A DNA stretch of 64,000 nucleotides from Bacteroidia bacterium. Its GTDB lineage: Bacteria; Bacteroidota; Bacteroidia; Cytophagales; Cyclobacteriaceae. Below, piece after piece: positions 7,817 to 16,740 of this stretch; the stretch's first letter is position 1, and every line of letters starts with the position of its first letter. The stretch is from assembly GCA_030432655.1 (NCBI GenBank), contig JAUILA010000005.1, forward strand, positions 62,001 to 126,000, written 5' to 3'. The notes beneath the pieces are model-generated. The model had not been told where the DNA came from and ran no database searches. It saw only the letters and a program-made list of their open reading frames with translations. A program made the translations under genes and the position numbers.

Positions 7817-8648
7817 ATAAATCGGCAAGGTACTTAAGGTTGTGACGCATGCTTTCTTCCGGTGAACTTGCATATTCTTCCTGCTCAATAAATACATGCT
7901 TCACACCAGATTGCTTCATATGACTGATCATCGCAGGTATGTCCAGTCCGCCTTTGCCAAATTCCGTACTTTCGTTTTCCCACAGATCCATATCTTTCAG
8001 GTGCCAGAGCGGGAATCTGCCTGGGTATTTTTTGAAATATTCAAGAGGGTCCTGTCCGGCTGCCACAACCCATCCAAGGTCCAGCTCCATATGAACCAGG
8101 GAGGGATCTGTTTCATCCATAAGAACATCATACAGAATTTTACCCCTGTCTTCTTCAAACTCATATTCATGATTGTGATAGCCGAATTTTAAGTTCATTT
8201 CACGGCAATCCTCACCGGCCATATTAAATGCTTCGGCTACAGACTGGTAATTCTCAATTGTTTGTCCATTTGTTGGCATTGTCGAACAAATCACATATTC
8301 CTGGCCAGCCTCTGCTGCCTGCTGCAGCGTATTTTTCCATTGATCATCCAGGTGCACATGTCCGCTTCTAAGGACTAGTCCCAATTCATTGCATTTACTC
8401 TTGATTTGAGAAGGAGTGAGGCCATAGTACAACCCCTTGTTACTTCTTGCCGATTCAATTTCCTTAAACCCCAGATCAGCAATGATTCCAAGTGTTTCCT
8501 CAGCGTTTCTAAGCATTTCATCACGAAAAGAGTATAGCTGAACACCCACGTCATTAATCCTCGCAGTATGAGGCATTCTTACCTGATTAAATAGCAAAGC
8601 CGCTCCCAGGCCGCCGGAATACTTAATAAACTCTCTTCGGTTGATCAT
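7815..8648 (-). CDS. Tat-exported sugar phosphate isomerase/epimerase-like TIM-barrel protein
   Basis: A 277-residue protein with a twin-arginine signal (NRREFIKYSGGLGAALLF) and an AP-endonuclease-2-type TIM barrel. Typical elements are GVQLYSFRDEM, LGFKEIESA, GYHNHEYEFE (the His/Glu metal-binding strand), MELDLGWVVAAGQDP, PLWHLKDMD and HVFIEQEEY. These fit the metal-ligand positions of the family well. It converges with a second exported TIM-barrel protein only 29 bp away, although the two are not close copies. Probable role: extracytoplasmic sugar isomerase or epimerase; substrate unknown. Distant upstream (8940) lies a copy of the LacI-type operator described separately, but a terminator hairpin sits between. 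Confidence 0.85.
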   Translation of the reverse strand: MINRREFIKYSGGLGAALLFNQVRMPHTARINDVGVQLYSFRDEMLRNAEETLGIIADLGFKEIESARSNKGLYYGLTPSQIKSKCNELGLVLRSGHVHLDDQWKNTLQQAAEAGQEYVICSTMPTNGQTIENYQSVAEAFNMAGEDCREMNLKFGYHNHEYEFEEDRGKILYDVLMDETDPSLVHMELDLGWVVAAGQDPLEYFKKYPGRFPLWHLKDMDLWENESTEFGKGGLDIPAMISHMKQSGVKHVFIEQEEYASSPEESMRHNLKYLADL

Positions 8649-8753
8649 GGTATAATCTGATTGGTATATAAATGTAAAATACTACAAATACCTGAACACC
8701 GCTACAATAATTATCTAACAGATGCTTGAAATAAGAATTTATGACAGGAGAAT

Positions 8754-8786
8754 AAAAAAACCGTTTGGCTCGTCTGCCAAACGGTT
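8754..8786 (-). terminator. intrinsic terminator (minus strand)
   Basis: Perfect 11-bp stem AACCGTTTGGC (8759-8769) / GCCAAACGGTT (8776-8786), loop TCGTCT. On the minus strand the hairpin is followed by a run of seven or more T (A-tract at 8754-8760 on the plus strand), the classic form. It would stop transcripts from the uxuA side about 385 bp after uxuA ends, or a shorter RNA started near 8940. Confidence 0.85.
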
Positions 8787-8937
8787 CAGAACAACTAATA
8801 ATACACCCTTACGATTGATTGTTCTTTACTGTAATGAAGCATCAATGATACTACCTTACAAAACATCAAAATGAATACCTGTTACTGATCGTCAAAATGA
8901 TGTTGTAATGGTAAGATAGGTATTAAATGTGATTTAT

Positions 8938-8957
8938 GAAATCGATTGTGTAATAAT
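8938..8957. promoter_or_regulatory. LacI-type operator copy
   Basis: Contains AATCGATTGTGTAA (8940-8953), matching the CAATCGATTG(T/C)GTAA sites before the GH67 gene and the CE15 fusion gene. It is the better of a pair with 9145-9164: the 20 bases match with two differences. Confidence 0.55.
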
Positions 8958-9144
8958 TTCGAATTATTTGTTTGCCAGTAAGTCTGACTGGATCATTCGT
9001 CAATAAAGCCTGCAGCCATAATTAAATCAATACATCGATTCATGCAACTAAAACATCCTTTCAACCGCAAATTTCTATCATTTGTTTATATCGGAAATAA
9101 AACTACTACTGGCGATCATACCAGAATAGCCGCAGTTCATAAAC

Positions 9145-9164
9145 GAAATCCATTGCGTAATAAT
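9145..9164. promoter_or_regulatory. degenerate LacI-type operator copy
   Basis: Bases 9145-9164 match 8938-8957 at 18 of 20 positions and contain AATCCATTGCGTAA, one substitution in the palindromic core. It lies immediately downstream of the uxuA stop codon. Confidence 0.4.
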
Positions 9165-9170
9165 GGAGAA

Positions 9171-10337
9171 TTACCCTTGCAAATTCCTGAGGGCTGTTTC
9201 AATACCCCTTAATTCTGCCAGGGCTTTCACACGCCCCAGGTAGGAATATCCCGGATAATAGCTGCGTGTCCTGTCGGATTCCAGAAGAAACCCATGGTCA
9301 GGTCGCATAGGTAATTCTTCACCTCCGCGGTGCATCTCTTCAATGGCCAGGTTCATTACTGACAACATATCCACATCTCCTTTCAGATGTTCAGATTCTC
9401 TGAAATCTTTTTTGGATTGTTTAGTGACATTACGCAAATGAAAAAACTGGATTCGCCCGGAAAACTCCCTGAGCATGTCCGGCAATTCTTCGGGCTGTCC
9501 TGCTCCGAACGACCCGGTACAAAAGCAAAGCGTGTTACTTTTGTTTCCTACTCTTTCAAATTGTCTGCTGATATCATTCCTGGTTGATGCGATACGTGGA
9601 AGACCTAATACAGGGAAGGGCGGATCATCCGGATGTATGGAAAGATATACGTCAAGTTCGTCGGCTACCGGGCAAACCTCACCCAGGAAGTAATACAGAT
9701 TCTCCCGGAGATCATCTTCTGAAATGTCATTATATTCACGGATCATTGCCCCTAAAGCGTCCAGGTTGAAGTTTTCCGAGGCGCCGGGTAATCCAAGAAG
9801 TATACATCTGGTTAGATACTCCTTTTCATCCTTCGTGAGTATCTCTCCGTACGCCGCCGCCAGCTGAAGCTCTTCCCCTGAATAGGATTCTGAGGCCCCG
9901 GGTCTATTAAGTATCTCTGTATCAAAATATATCAAAGCGGCATGGGTATAGGAAAGAGTTGAGCTGCCATCCTCATTGACGAAATTATGATCGGTTCGTA
10001 CCCAGTCAAGAACCGGCATAAAATTATACACTACCCGGTTGATGCCACACTCCGCAAGATTTATCAGACTTTTTTTATAGTTTTCGATCAGCGTCCGGTA
10101 ATTACCTGAACGTTTCTTTATATCCTCATGGACAGGCAAACTTTCCACTACTGACCAGGTCATTCCTTCTGAACTGATGAGGTTTTTCCGTTCCCGGATA
10201 TCATCAATCGTCCAGACATTCCCAACAGGCACCTGGTGCAGGGCTGTGACCACCCCGGTGGCACCGGCCTGCCTGATATCCTTAAGTGATACAGCATCAC
10301 CAGGCCCAAACCAGCGCATGCACTTAATCAGTTCCAT
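9171..10337 (-). CDS. uxuA: mannonate dehydratase
   Basis: A 388-residue cytoplasmic UxuA: removes water from D-mannonate to give 2-keto-3-deoxygluconate in glucuronate breakdown. Strong family signatures: MRWFGPGDAVSL at the N-terminus, RVVYNFMPVLDWVRTD, LSIHPDDPP, LCFCTGSFGA, FFHLRNV and MRPDHGF, covering the usual metal-binding positions of this TIM-barrel enzyme. Full length for the family. It is the third gene of a minus-strand operon (alpha-glucuronidase, SDR, UxuA) with gaps of 3-11 bp, so the operon releases glucuronic acid from xylan and degrades it. No uronate isomerase (uxaC) is present in the window. Likely repressed by the LacI-type protein encoded at 13340-14380. Confidence 0.96.
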   Translation of the reverse strand: MELIKCMRWFGPGDAVSLKDIRQAGATGVVTALHQVPVGNVWTIDDIRERKNLISSEGMTWSVVESLPVHEDIKKRSGNYRTLIENYKKSLINLAECGINRVVYNFMPVLDWVRTDHNFVNEDGSSTLSYTHAALIYFDTEILNRPGASESYSGEELQLAAAYGEILTKDEKEYLTRCILLGLPGASENFNLDALGAMIREYNDISEDDLRENLYYFLGEVCPVADELDVYLSIHPDDPPFPVLGLPRIASTRNDISRQFERVGNKSNTLCFCTGSFGAGQPEELPDMLREFSGRIQFFHLRNVTKQSKKDFRESEHLKGDVDMLSVMNLAIEEMHRGGEELPMRPDHGFLLESDRTRSYYPGYSYLGRVKALAELRGIETALRNLQG

Positions 10338-10340
10338 TTC

Positions 10341-11081
10341 TTAGAAACCGATGCTGTTTCCGCCATCTACCGGAAGAATGGTTCCCGTAACAAATTTGGC
10401 AGCCGGAGACGCCATGTAGCTGACGGCTTCTGCGACATCCAGTGGTTCGCCCAGCCGGGCCATAGGGGTACGGGACATTACCCGGTTCATCCGATCCTTG
10501 TCGTCGTTAAGCGCTTTGGCAGACATCGGTGTTTTAATGAACCCGGGAGCAATGCAGTTTACCCGGATATTAAATTCTGCCAGTTCGACCGCCATCGCTC
10601 TTGTCATTCCTTCAATAGCCGTTTTGCTGGCACTGTAGGCAATTACCAGTGGCAGGCCGTATTGAGCAGCCATGGAGCTGATATTAACGATCGATCCGCC
10701 ACCGTTTTCTTTCATAAACTTTACTGCTTCCCTGCTCAGGCTGAAAACGCTCGTAACATTCGTATGTATTATCCGCTGAAATTCCTCATCCGTTACCTCT
10801 GCCATTGGTTTTTTCATGTTAATCCCGGCGTTGTTCACAAGAATATCGAGACGTCCTGTTTCAATTGTAATCTCCTGAACAAGATCAGGGACGCAGGATA
10901 ATTCGGCCAGGTCGAATTTTTTGTAACGGGAATATTCTCCAAGTTCGGCACAAGCCTGCCTGAGTTTGTCTTCGTTTCTTCCGATGATGTAGGTGAGCAC
11001 CTTTTGTTCACAAAACTTTCTGGCAGTGGCCAGACCAAGGCCAGAGCCTCCTCCTGTAATTATTGCAACGCGTTGTTCCAT
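10341..11081 (-). CDS. SDR oxidoreductase, probable D-mannonate (fructuronate) oxidoreductase
   Basis: A 246-residue classical short-chain dehydrogenase: cofactor motif TGGGSGLGLA, NNAG, catalytic S in NISSMAAQYG, YSASK (Tyr-x-x-x-Lys) and PGFIKTPM; the C-terminus is VDGGNSIGF. Between alpha-glucuronidase and mannonate dehydratase, the missing pathway step is reduction of fructuronate to mannonate, so an SDR replacing UxuB is the likeliest role (inference). I prefer the ATG at 11081 over the upstream in-frame ATG at 11102: the latter lies inside the preceding gene, while the former has an A-rich leader typical of Bacteroidota starts. Three bases separate its stop from uxuA. Confidence 0.85.
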   Translation of the reverse strand: MEQRVAIITGGGSGLGLATARKFCEQKVLTYIIGRNEDKLRQACAELGEYSRYKKFDLAELSCVPDLVQEITIETGRLDILVNNAGINMKKPMAEVTDEEFQRIIHTNVTSVFSLSREAVKFMKENGGGSIVNISSMAAQYGLPLVIAYSASKTAIEGMTRAMAVELAEFNIRVNCIAPGFIKTPMSAKALNDDKDRMNRVMSRTPMARLGEPLDVAEAVSYMASPAAKFVTGTILPVDGGNSIGF

Positions 11082-11092
11082 TTTTCTTTTTT

Positions 11093-13255
11093 TTATCTCC
11101 ATGAGGGCTGGATACCGGGCGCATATGGAAATATGAGTGACTTATAGTAGGACAGGGGCTTTTCCGGGGTTTCCATGCCCTCCGGATAATCCAGTCCATT
11201 GATATCCTGGAAATAGCTCATGCAAGCATCTTTCCACCAAATTGATTCATTATGTTGTATTGTTAGCAGGGACCGCACATGAAGAAAAAACGGCTCGTCC
11301 ACATATTCTTCCATACGTTCCCAGGTATTTATCATTTCACTAACCTCATCCACACCTTCCTGGTATGTCAACCCCATTTCCTGCCATAGTGTATGCCCGT
11401 TATTCAACTGAAAATCCCACGGCAGGTGATGAAACCATAGCAGGTATTCTTTCGGGCATGTCGCCGGATCCGCAAATTTTTCAACTACTTCAGGTGCGTA
11501 TTGTTTCAGGGCATTACTTCCGGTCACAGTTCTGTCAAAACCGATTCCATTCTGATCGGCCTGATGGTAGTACACTGAGTTCCATTCAGGTCTCCCCAGA
11601 AAATCAACCCACGGACCGGGACCATAGTGATGTCCTGCCCCCATGATGTGATGCAATCCCAGCGGGGTCATATACTTAACCACGCTCTCACGCGACCGGA
11701 TGAGAAGGCTGGTCATTGGTTCGACGAATTGTTTGTCAGTAGTAAAGGTCAGTCCAAGCCATTCTCCTGCAATCTCCTCTGAAGACAATTCCGGGTCCCA
11801 GGCCAGTCTTCCATACCCATACCAGTTTGCCTGTGCGATCGGATGTCCCGTCCAGTTTTCTTCATTACCAATATTGGAGACTCCCGCCATACCGGTTAGT
11901 CGCTGACCGGTGGCCTCACCGGTTATTATCCGGGCAACCGTCGAATTCTCCCCAAACTGATAGGTGTCTTCCTGAAGCACTTCCTCAAACATTTTCGGTA
12001 AATAAACGAGATGCGAACTGAACCCCAGGTATTCCTGGGTAATCTGAAATTCCATCATGAGCGGCGTCTTTTCCATGGCCCCGAACATGGGGTGAAAAGG
12101 CTCACGAGGCTGGAAATCTATAGGACCATTCTTAACCTGCACTATAACATTCTCCGCAAAAGCATCATCAATGGGCATAAACTGATCATAGGCCTGCATA
12201 GCTCTGTCCTGGGGATTTTCATCCGAATAGACAAATGCCCGCCACATTACTATACCGTCGTGTGGCGCAAGTGACCTCGCAAGCATGTTTGCCCCGTCAG
12301 CATGGGTCCGGCCATAATTTTGTGGGCCTGGCTGTCCTTCCGAATTGGCTTTCACCAGGAAGCCTCCAAAGTCAGGAATATGCCTGTAAATTTCTTCCAC
12401 TTTGCCATCCCACCATTGTTGCACATCCGCGTTGAGCGGATCAGCGGTCTCAAGTCCGCCAATCTCTATCGGTGCCGAAAACCTGGCTGTCAGGTAAATT
12501 TTAATACCATACGGCCTGAAAACACCCGCCAGTGCTTTCACTTTTTCCAGGTAAGGTTCAGTCAGGATCAGTGCATTGGCGTTGACATTCGTAAGTACCG
12601 TTCCATTAATACCTATGGATGCATTTGCACGCGCATATTCCTTATACCTGGGATCCAGATAATCCGGTAGCAGATGCCAGTTCCAGATAGAAAATCCCGC
12701 GTACCCTCTTTCCACTGTTCTGTCCAGGTTATCCCAGTGATTAAGCAGTCTCAGATTGACCCGCGGACTGTCATACTTCAGGATATTATCCGGACTTTCA
12801 CCCAGCTGCATCTGATGCAACAAGGCAAACGTTCCGTATAGCAGGCCATTAGGATCGGTTGCCGTTACCAGCAGCCGGTTGTTCCCGAGAGTTTTCAGCA
12901 CATAACCTTCTTCGCCAACCTGCTCCCAGTCTACCAGACCGTCTGTTAAAGAAGAAGGGAGGTCTTCCCGAAGCGCCACAACGATCTGGCCTGATTCTGC
13001 CAATTGCTGCGAAAATTCAGGTTCCGAATTGAGCATTCCGGTCAAGCCCAGACGGAATTCTTCCGCAATTACATCATAGGTACTGTTTTCACCGGCCAGG
13101 AAAACGGAACTGCTGTAGGTCAGGAATTCCTCTTTCAGCCCTTCTTCAAGAGGATAATATTGAAGCCACAGTTTGGCGGGATCCTGCGAAAATAAATTGT
13201 AGGATGACAGCAGGAGGGTCAGGCAGAATAGTAAAGACAATGAAGGTGTTCTCAA
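11093..13255 (-). CDS. GH67 alpha-glucuronidase
   Basis: A 720-residue family GH67 enzyme with a Sec signal peptide (ending near YNLFSQ). It removes (4-O-methyl)glucuronic acid from the ends of xylo-oligosaccharides, probably in the periplasm. Recognisable features: RLLNHWDNLDRTVERGYAG, FGGFLVKANSEGQPGP with the probable acid E306, VQVKNGPIDFQPREP with D380 and MMEFQITQEYLG with Glu near 402, corresponding to the acid/base residues of characterised GH67 enzymes. First gene of the glucuronate operon; a CAATCGATTG operator lies 54-68 bp upstream of the start. No SusC/D pair is in the window, so oligosaccharide import must be encoded elsewhere. Confidence 0.97.
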   Translation of the reverse strand: MRTPSLSLLFCLTLLLSSYNLFSQDPAKLWLQYYPLEEGLKEEFLTYSSSVFLAGENSTYDVIAEEFRLGLTGMLNSEPEFSQQLAESGQIVVALREDLPSSLTDGLVDWEQVGEEGYVLKTLGNNRLLVTATDPNGLLYGTFALLHQMQLGESPDNILKYDSPRVNLRLLNHWDNLDRTVERGYAGFSIWNWHLLPDYLDPRYKEYARANASIGINGTVLTNVNANALILTEPYLEKVKALAGVFRPYGIKIYLTARFSAPIEIGGLETADPLNADVQQWWDGKVEEIYRHIPDFGGFLVKANSEGQPGPQNYGRTHADGANMLARSLAPHDGIVMWRAFVYSDENPQDRAMQAYDQFMPIDDAFAENVIVQVKNGPIDFQPREPFHPMFGAMEKTPLMMEFQITQEYLGFSSHLVYLPKMFEEVLQEDTYQFGENSTVARIITGEATGQRLTGMAGVSNIGNEENWTGHPIAQANWYGYGRLAWDPELSSEEIAGEWLGLTFTTDKQFVEPMTSLLIRSRESVVKYMTPLGLHHIMGAGHHYGPGPWVDFLGRPEWNSVYYHQADQNGIGFDRTVTGSNALKQYAPEVVEKFADPATCPKEYLLWFHHLPWDFQLNNGHTLWQEMGLTYQEGVDEVSEMINTWERMEEYVDEPFFLHVRSLLTIQHNESIWWKDACMSYFQDINGLDYPEGMETPEKPLSYYKSLIFPYAPGIQPSWR

Positions 13256-13308
13256 AAAGAATTTTCGTTAGTCCGTGGGCTAAAATACACAATATGTCGT
13301 ATTACATG

Positions 13309-13323
13309 CAATCGATTGTGTAA
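13309..13323. promoter_or_regulatory. LacI-type operator before the glucuronate operon
   Basis: CAATCGATTGTGTAA; the 10-bp core CAATCGATTG is a perfect palindrome with the central CG typical of LacI-family operators. It lies between the regulator gene and the GH67 gene. On the minus strand TATTTTAG, 21 bp after the core's ATTG, could be the -7 element, so the operator would overlap the -33 region. Confidence 0.75.
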
Positions 13324-13339
13324 AATTTATATTATCCTT

Positions 13340-14380
13340 TCAGTTCTGCTTGCTTTTTTTCCTGGAAGAGTCCCTGATTATTACGTCGGTATTAAGAATG
13401 GTTATTTCCGCCACATCCTTATCCAGGCTGTCCGGATCATGTTCCAGGATACGCTTTGCAGATATTTCACCCATTTTAATGGCAGGATGGGTGATGGTGG
13501 AAAGCGAAGGATCTACAATTGACGCCACGGGATCATCATTAAAGCCGATCACCGCCAGCTCTTCCGGTACTTTTACATTATTTTTCTTCGCACACAATAT
13601 GGCGCTGACAGCAGCGGTGTCATTGGAGGAGAATAATCCGTCCGGCGGATCGGGCAGCGAGAGAAGTTCCTGGGTTGCTTTTTCACCTTCCTCTGAGCTC
13701 AGGGTATAAAATTCATATATCAGCTTTTCATCCACTTCCATACCGGCATCCCGAAGGGCATCCAGGTATCCATTCTTGCGATCACGGTAGACGTTCATTT
13801 TCTGTGAGCCCGCAAAATGGGCAATACGTTTGCATCCCTCATCAATCAGGTGTTTGGTAGCATCATAACCCGCACGGTAATTGTCAATCACCACCCTGTA
13901 AGAATTAAACTGGTCAGGGACTCGATCCACAAATACAACCGGTACACCCATTTCCTCAAATTGCCTGAAATGATCATAATTAGTGGTTTCCATAGAAAGT
14001 GAAACGACCAATCCGCTCACCTGGCTGTCACAAAGTACCTTTGCATTGGAAACTTCATTATCAAACAGGTCATTACTCTGGCTGATGATCACATTATACC
14101 CGGCCAGACGTGCAGTTTCCTCAATACCACTGATCAGGGACGAAATAAAGGGGCGGTTAATTCGGGAAATCATGATCCCAATGGTATTGCTTTTACTGTT
14201 GCGAAGACTCGCGGCCAATGAATTCGGCCGGTAGCCCATCTCCTGGGCAGCTTTTTTGATTAACTTGGTTGTCTTCTTGCTTATACTCTTATGATCCTTG
14301 AGCGCCCGGGAAATAGTAGAGGGAGAATAATTTATCTTTTCAGCCAGGTCATAAATCGTCACTTTCTTTTTATGGCTCAT
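13340..14380 (-). CDS. LacI-family transcriptional regulator
   Basis: A 346-residue LacI/GalR regulator: N-terminal HTH (VTIYDLAEKINYSPSTISRA, residues about 7-27), the hinge helix NSLAASLR that inserts into the operator minor groove at a central CpG, then a periplasmic-binding-protein-like sensor (IGIMISRINRPFISSLISGI, VFVDRVPD, IGFNDDPVASIVDPSLSTI). It is encoded just upstream of, and on the same strand as, the alpha-glucuronidase operon (84 bp gap). CAATCGATTG sites occur on both sides of it and before the CE15 esterase gene, so it probably controls a glucuronoxylan regulon, with a glucuronate-pathway intermediate as inducer (inference). Confidence 0.93.
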   Translation of the reverse strand: MSHKKKVTIYDLAEKINYSPSTISRALKDHKSISKKTTKLIKKAAQEMGYRPNSLAASLRNSKSNTIGIMISRINRPFISSLISGIEETARLAGYNVIISQSNDLFDNEVSNAKVLCDSQVSGLVVSLSMETTNYDHFRQFEEMGVPVVFVDRVPDQFNSYRVVIDNYRAGYDATKHLIDEGCKRIAHFAGSQKMNVYRDRKNGYLDALRDAGMEVDEKLIYEFYTLSSEEGEKATQELLSLPDPPDGLFSSNDTAAVSAILCAKKNNVKVPEELAVIGFNDDPVASIVDPSLSTITHPAIKMGEISAKRILEHDPDSLDKDVAEITILNTDVIIRDSSRKKSKQN

Positions 14381-14533
14381 TGATATGTTAGTTGCGAAAG
14401 TTTCGTAAAAAGTTGCACAGTAACAGGGAGTGGATTTAATTCAATGCGGCAATTTACGTTATTTTTTTATATTAAATCATGTGGTACGTTCAAACTCTTC
14501 CCGGGTAAGGTGATTTTTTACGCAACAACGTGT

Positions 14534-14543
14534 CAATCGATTG
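14534..14543. promoter_or_regulatory. LacI-type operator before the PmoA-family gene
   Basis: Perfect CAATCGATTG core in the 222-bp gap between the divergent regulator gene (start 14380) and the PmoA-family gene (start 14603), centred about 64 bp upstream of the latter. It could serve both promoters. Confidence 0.65.
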
Positions 14544-14602
14544 CTTTAAATAATATTTTTCCACTGTGGAGAATAATTAAATTATTTTCCTTTATTGAGC
14601 GA

Positions 14603-15796
14603 ATGAATATAAAAGCTTTCCTGATAGCTCTATACGCATTACTGTTACAGTGTTCATGTATTTATGCCCAGCGCTTAAATGCCATTGTTCCGGTTCCACC
14701 CAATATACCCTTTCAGATATCTCTGGACCGCGATGTAACATCAGGTCCGGCCATGTTGGTATTTCAGGATTCGGGTGACTCTGCAGCAATTCAGCATATG
14801 ACCGGTGATCGTTGGGTATTCATTTCAGGTGATACACTGCAGCCTGGTGAATCGTTTAAAATTATTCCATTAGCCTCAGAGGATGGGGTCAGCCTTAAAA
14901 ATACAGAAGACTCCCTGTTAGTGCTGATTGAAAACCGACCGGTGTTTGTATATTCCAAGGTGACCAGGCAACCACCCCCCGGAAGCCCGTCGTATTACCA
15001 ACGCAGTGGTTTTATACATCCGGCGTATACTCCGGCCGGACAAATCCTTACCGACGGATTTCCTGAAGGGCACATGCATCAGCATGGTATATTCTCCGCC
15101 TGGGTGCAAACCCTTTACAAAGGGAAAGATACTGATTTCTGGAATCAGCAGGACCGCACCGGAACGGTTCGTTTTGATTCATTGATAAGCTTCCGCGACG
15201 GCCCGGTGTTCGGCGAACTGGTTACGCGTCAGAAACACCTGGCATTGACGGAAACTGATACTGTAGAGGTATTGGAGGAAGACTGGACCATACGGATCTA
15301 TCGTATAACCGAATTTTTTGTGTGGGATATTTCTTTATTACAACGTAATATTTCTGATGCTGAACTTGGCCTTCTGCCTTATCATTACGGGGGAATGGCA
15401 TTCCGGGGAAGTAGTGAATGGAATGACACCACCCTTACCGAAGATGCGGAAAGAACAGGGCCCGGGAAAGGTGGCTTTTTGACGAGCCTTGGGAATACAC
15501 GCCTGGACGGAAATCATTCCCGGCCTGACTGGACGACCATGTACGGCAATATAAATGGCCGGCTGGGCAGCCTGACCGTAATTCAACATCAGAATAATCC
15601 GAATTATCCTCAGTTTGTCCGGATACATCCGAGAATGCCTTATTTCTGTTATTTTCCAAACATGGAACGAGGTATGGCCCTCAAGCCTGGTGACACCTAT
15701 TCTTCATCTTATAGAATCATTACTTCAGGAAATGTTCCGGATCCGGCACTCTTTGACCTGCTTACAGTGTATTTTCGACAGTTCCGGTTAAAATAA
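14603..15796 (+). CDS. PmoA-family (DUF6807) secreted protein
   Basis: A 397-residue exported protein. The ATG at 14603 is chosen because it gives a good signal peptide (NIKAFLIALYALLLQCSCIYA); the frame is open further upstream but runs through the operator and encodes unlikely residues. The DUF6807/PmoA core is recognisable from IHPAYTPAGQILTDGFPEGH through HMHQHGIFSAWVQTLYKG, DFWNQQDRTG and the late HPRMPYFCYFPNMERG. Family function is poorly known; members often occur in carbohydrate loci of Bacteroidota and Planctomycetes. It is divergent from the LacI regulator and has the shared operator upstream, so a role in glucuronoxylan use is likely but unproven. Confidence 0.85.
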   Translation: MNIKAFLIALYALLLQCSCIYAQRLNAIVPVPPNIPFQISLDRDVTSGPAMLVFQDSGDSAAIQHMTGDRWVFISGDTLQPGESFKIIPLASEDGVSLKNTEDSLLVLIENRPVFVYSKVTRQPPPGSPSYYQRSGFIHPAYTPAGQILTDGFPEGHMHQHGIFSAWVQTLYKGKDTDFWNQQDRTGTVRFDSLISFRDGPVFGELVTRQKHLALTETDTVEVLEEDWTIRIYRITEFFVWDISLLQRNISDAELGLLPYHYGGMAFRGSSEWNDTTLTEDAERTGPGKGGFLTSLGNTRLDGNHSRPDWTTMYGNINGRLGSLTVIQHQNNPNYPQFVRIHPRMPYFCYFPNMERGMALKPGDTYSSSYRIITSGNVPDPALFDLLTVYFRQFRLK

Positions 15797-15849
15797 ACCT
15801 ATATTGTTCAATCCCAAAAGTCGCTGTAGAATTACAAATTAAATGAAGC

Positions 15850-16740
15850 ATGAAGGATCGCAAATACACCATATCAGTCATTCAGCTAAATCTGAATGAT
15901 GTCCCTGAGAATAATCTTAAAAAATGCCTGCATTGGGTGCGTCAGGCTGCCGGTCAGGGAGCAGAGGTAATTCTGATACCCGAATTATACAGCAGCCATT
16001 ATTTTTGTCAGAGTGAGGACCCTGAGAATTTTGCCCTTGCTGAACCTTTGTATGATGTTTCATTCAAGGCCTTCAGCGAGCTTGCTGCGGAATTGGGCGT
16101 GGTGGTGATTGTGCCGTTTTTTGAAAAACGTATGGCCGGTATATATCATAACAGCGCTTATATCATTAATGCCGATGGAAAAGAAGCGGGTTTATACAGG
16201 AAAATGCACATACCTGATGATCCGCATTTTTACGAAAAATTCTATTTTACTCCCGGGGATCTGGGATTTAAAGCATTTGAAACAAATAAAGGCAGGATCG
16301 GAACGCTGATCTGCTGGGACCAGTGGTATCCTGAAGCAGCCCGCCTGACAGCATTACAGGGTGCTGAGGTGTTATTTTACCCAACCGCCATTGGCTGGCA
16401 CCCGTCTGAAAAGGAGGAGTATGGGGAGAAGCAGCACGGGGCATGGATGAATGTGATGAAGGGACATGCCGTGGCTAACGGGGTTTATGTAGCAGCTGCA
16501 AACCGTACGGGCCTGGAGAAATATGTGGAAGGCACAGATGGAATTGAATTCTGGGGTTCTTCCTTTATTTGCGGACCGCAAGGGGAAGTCCTGGCCCAGG
16601 CATCCACTGACAAAGAGGAAATCCTTCTGGCTGAAGTTGATACGGCTTTAATGGAGAATGTTCGTCAGAACTGGCCGTTTTTCAGGGACCGGCGCATTGA
16701 TGCATTTGGAGACCTGACAAAAAGGGCGCTGGACTCATGA
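15850..16740 (+). CDS. aguB: N-carbamoylputrescine amidase
   Basis: A 296-residue nitrilase-superfamily amidase that hydrolyses N-carbamoylputrescine to putrescine, CO2 and ammonia. The Glu-Lys-Cys triad is visible: E45 in LIPELYS, K118 in YRKMHIPDDP and C155 in TLICWDQWYPEAA; the YRKMHIPDDPHFYEKFYF and WGSSFI segments are typical of this subfamily. Cytoplasmic, full length. It overlaps the agmatine deiminase gene by 4 bp, completing the two-step agmatine-to-putrescine route, which is the common polyamine pathway in Bacteroidota. Confidence 0.96.
   Translation: MKDRKYTISVIQLNLNDVPENNLKKCLHWVRQAAGQGAEVILIPELYSSHYFCQSEDPENFALAEPLYDVSFKAFSELAAELGVVVIVPFFEKRMAGIYHNSAYIINADGKEAGLYRKMHIPDDPHFYEKFYFTPGDLGFKAFETNKGRIGTLICWDQWYPEAARLTALQGAEVLFYPTAIGWHPSEKEEYGEKQHGAWMNVMKGHAVANGVYVAAANRTGLEKYVEGTDGIEFWGSSFICGPQGEVLAQASTDKEEILLAEVDTALMENVRQNWPFFRDRRIDAFGDLTKRALDS

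Larger units (their letters stand above)
8649..9170. other. 522-bp gene-free region with operators and a terminator
   Basis: No supportable ORF lies here. It contains a strong minus-strand terminator hairpin at 8754-8786 and two near-identical operator-like repeats at 8938-8957 and 9145-9164 that match the glucuronate-locus operator. The remainder is AT-rich with no recognisable gene remnant. It follows uxuA, so it may be a long 3' UTR, or may encode a small RNA ending at the hairpin. Confidence 0.6.

Noticed and set aside
14444-14602. Longer N-terminus for the PmoA-family protein
   Set aside because: This extension runs across the LacI-type operator and lacks family similarity; the ATG at 14603 begins a proper signal peptide.
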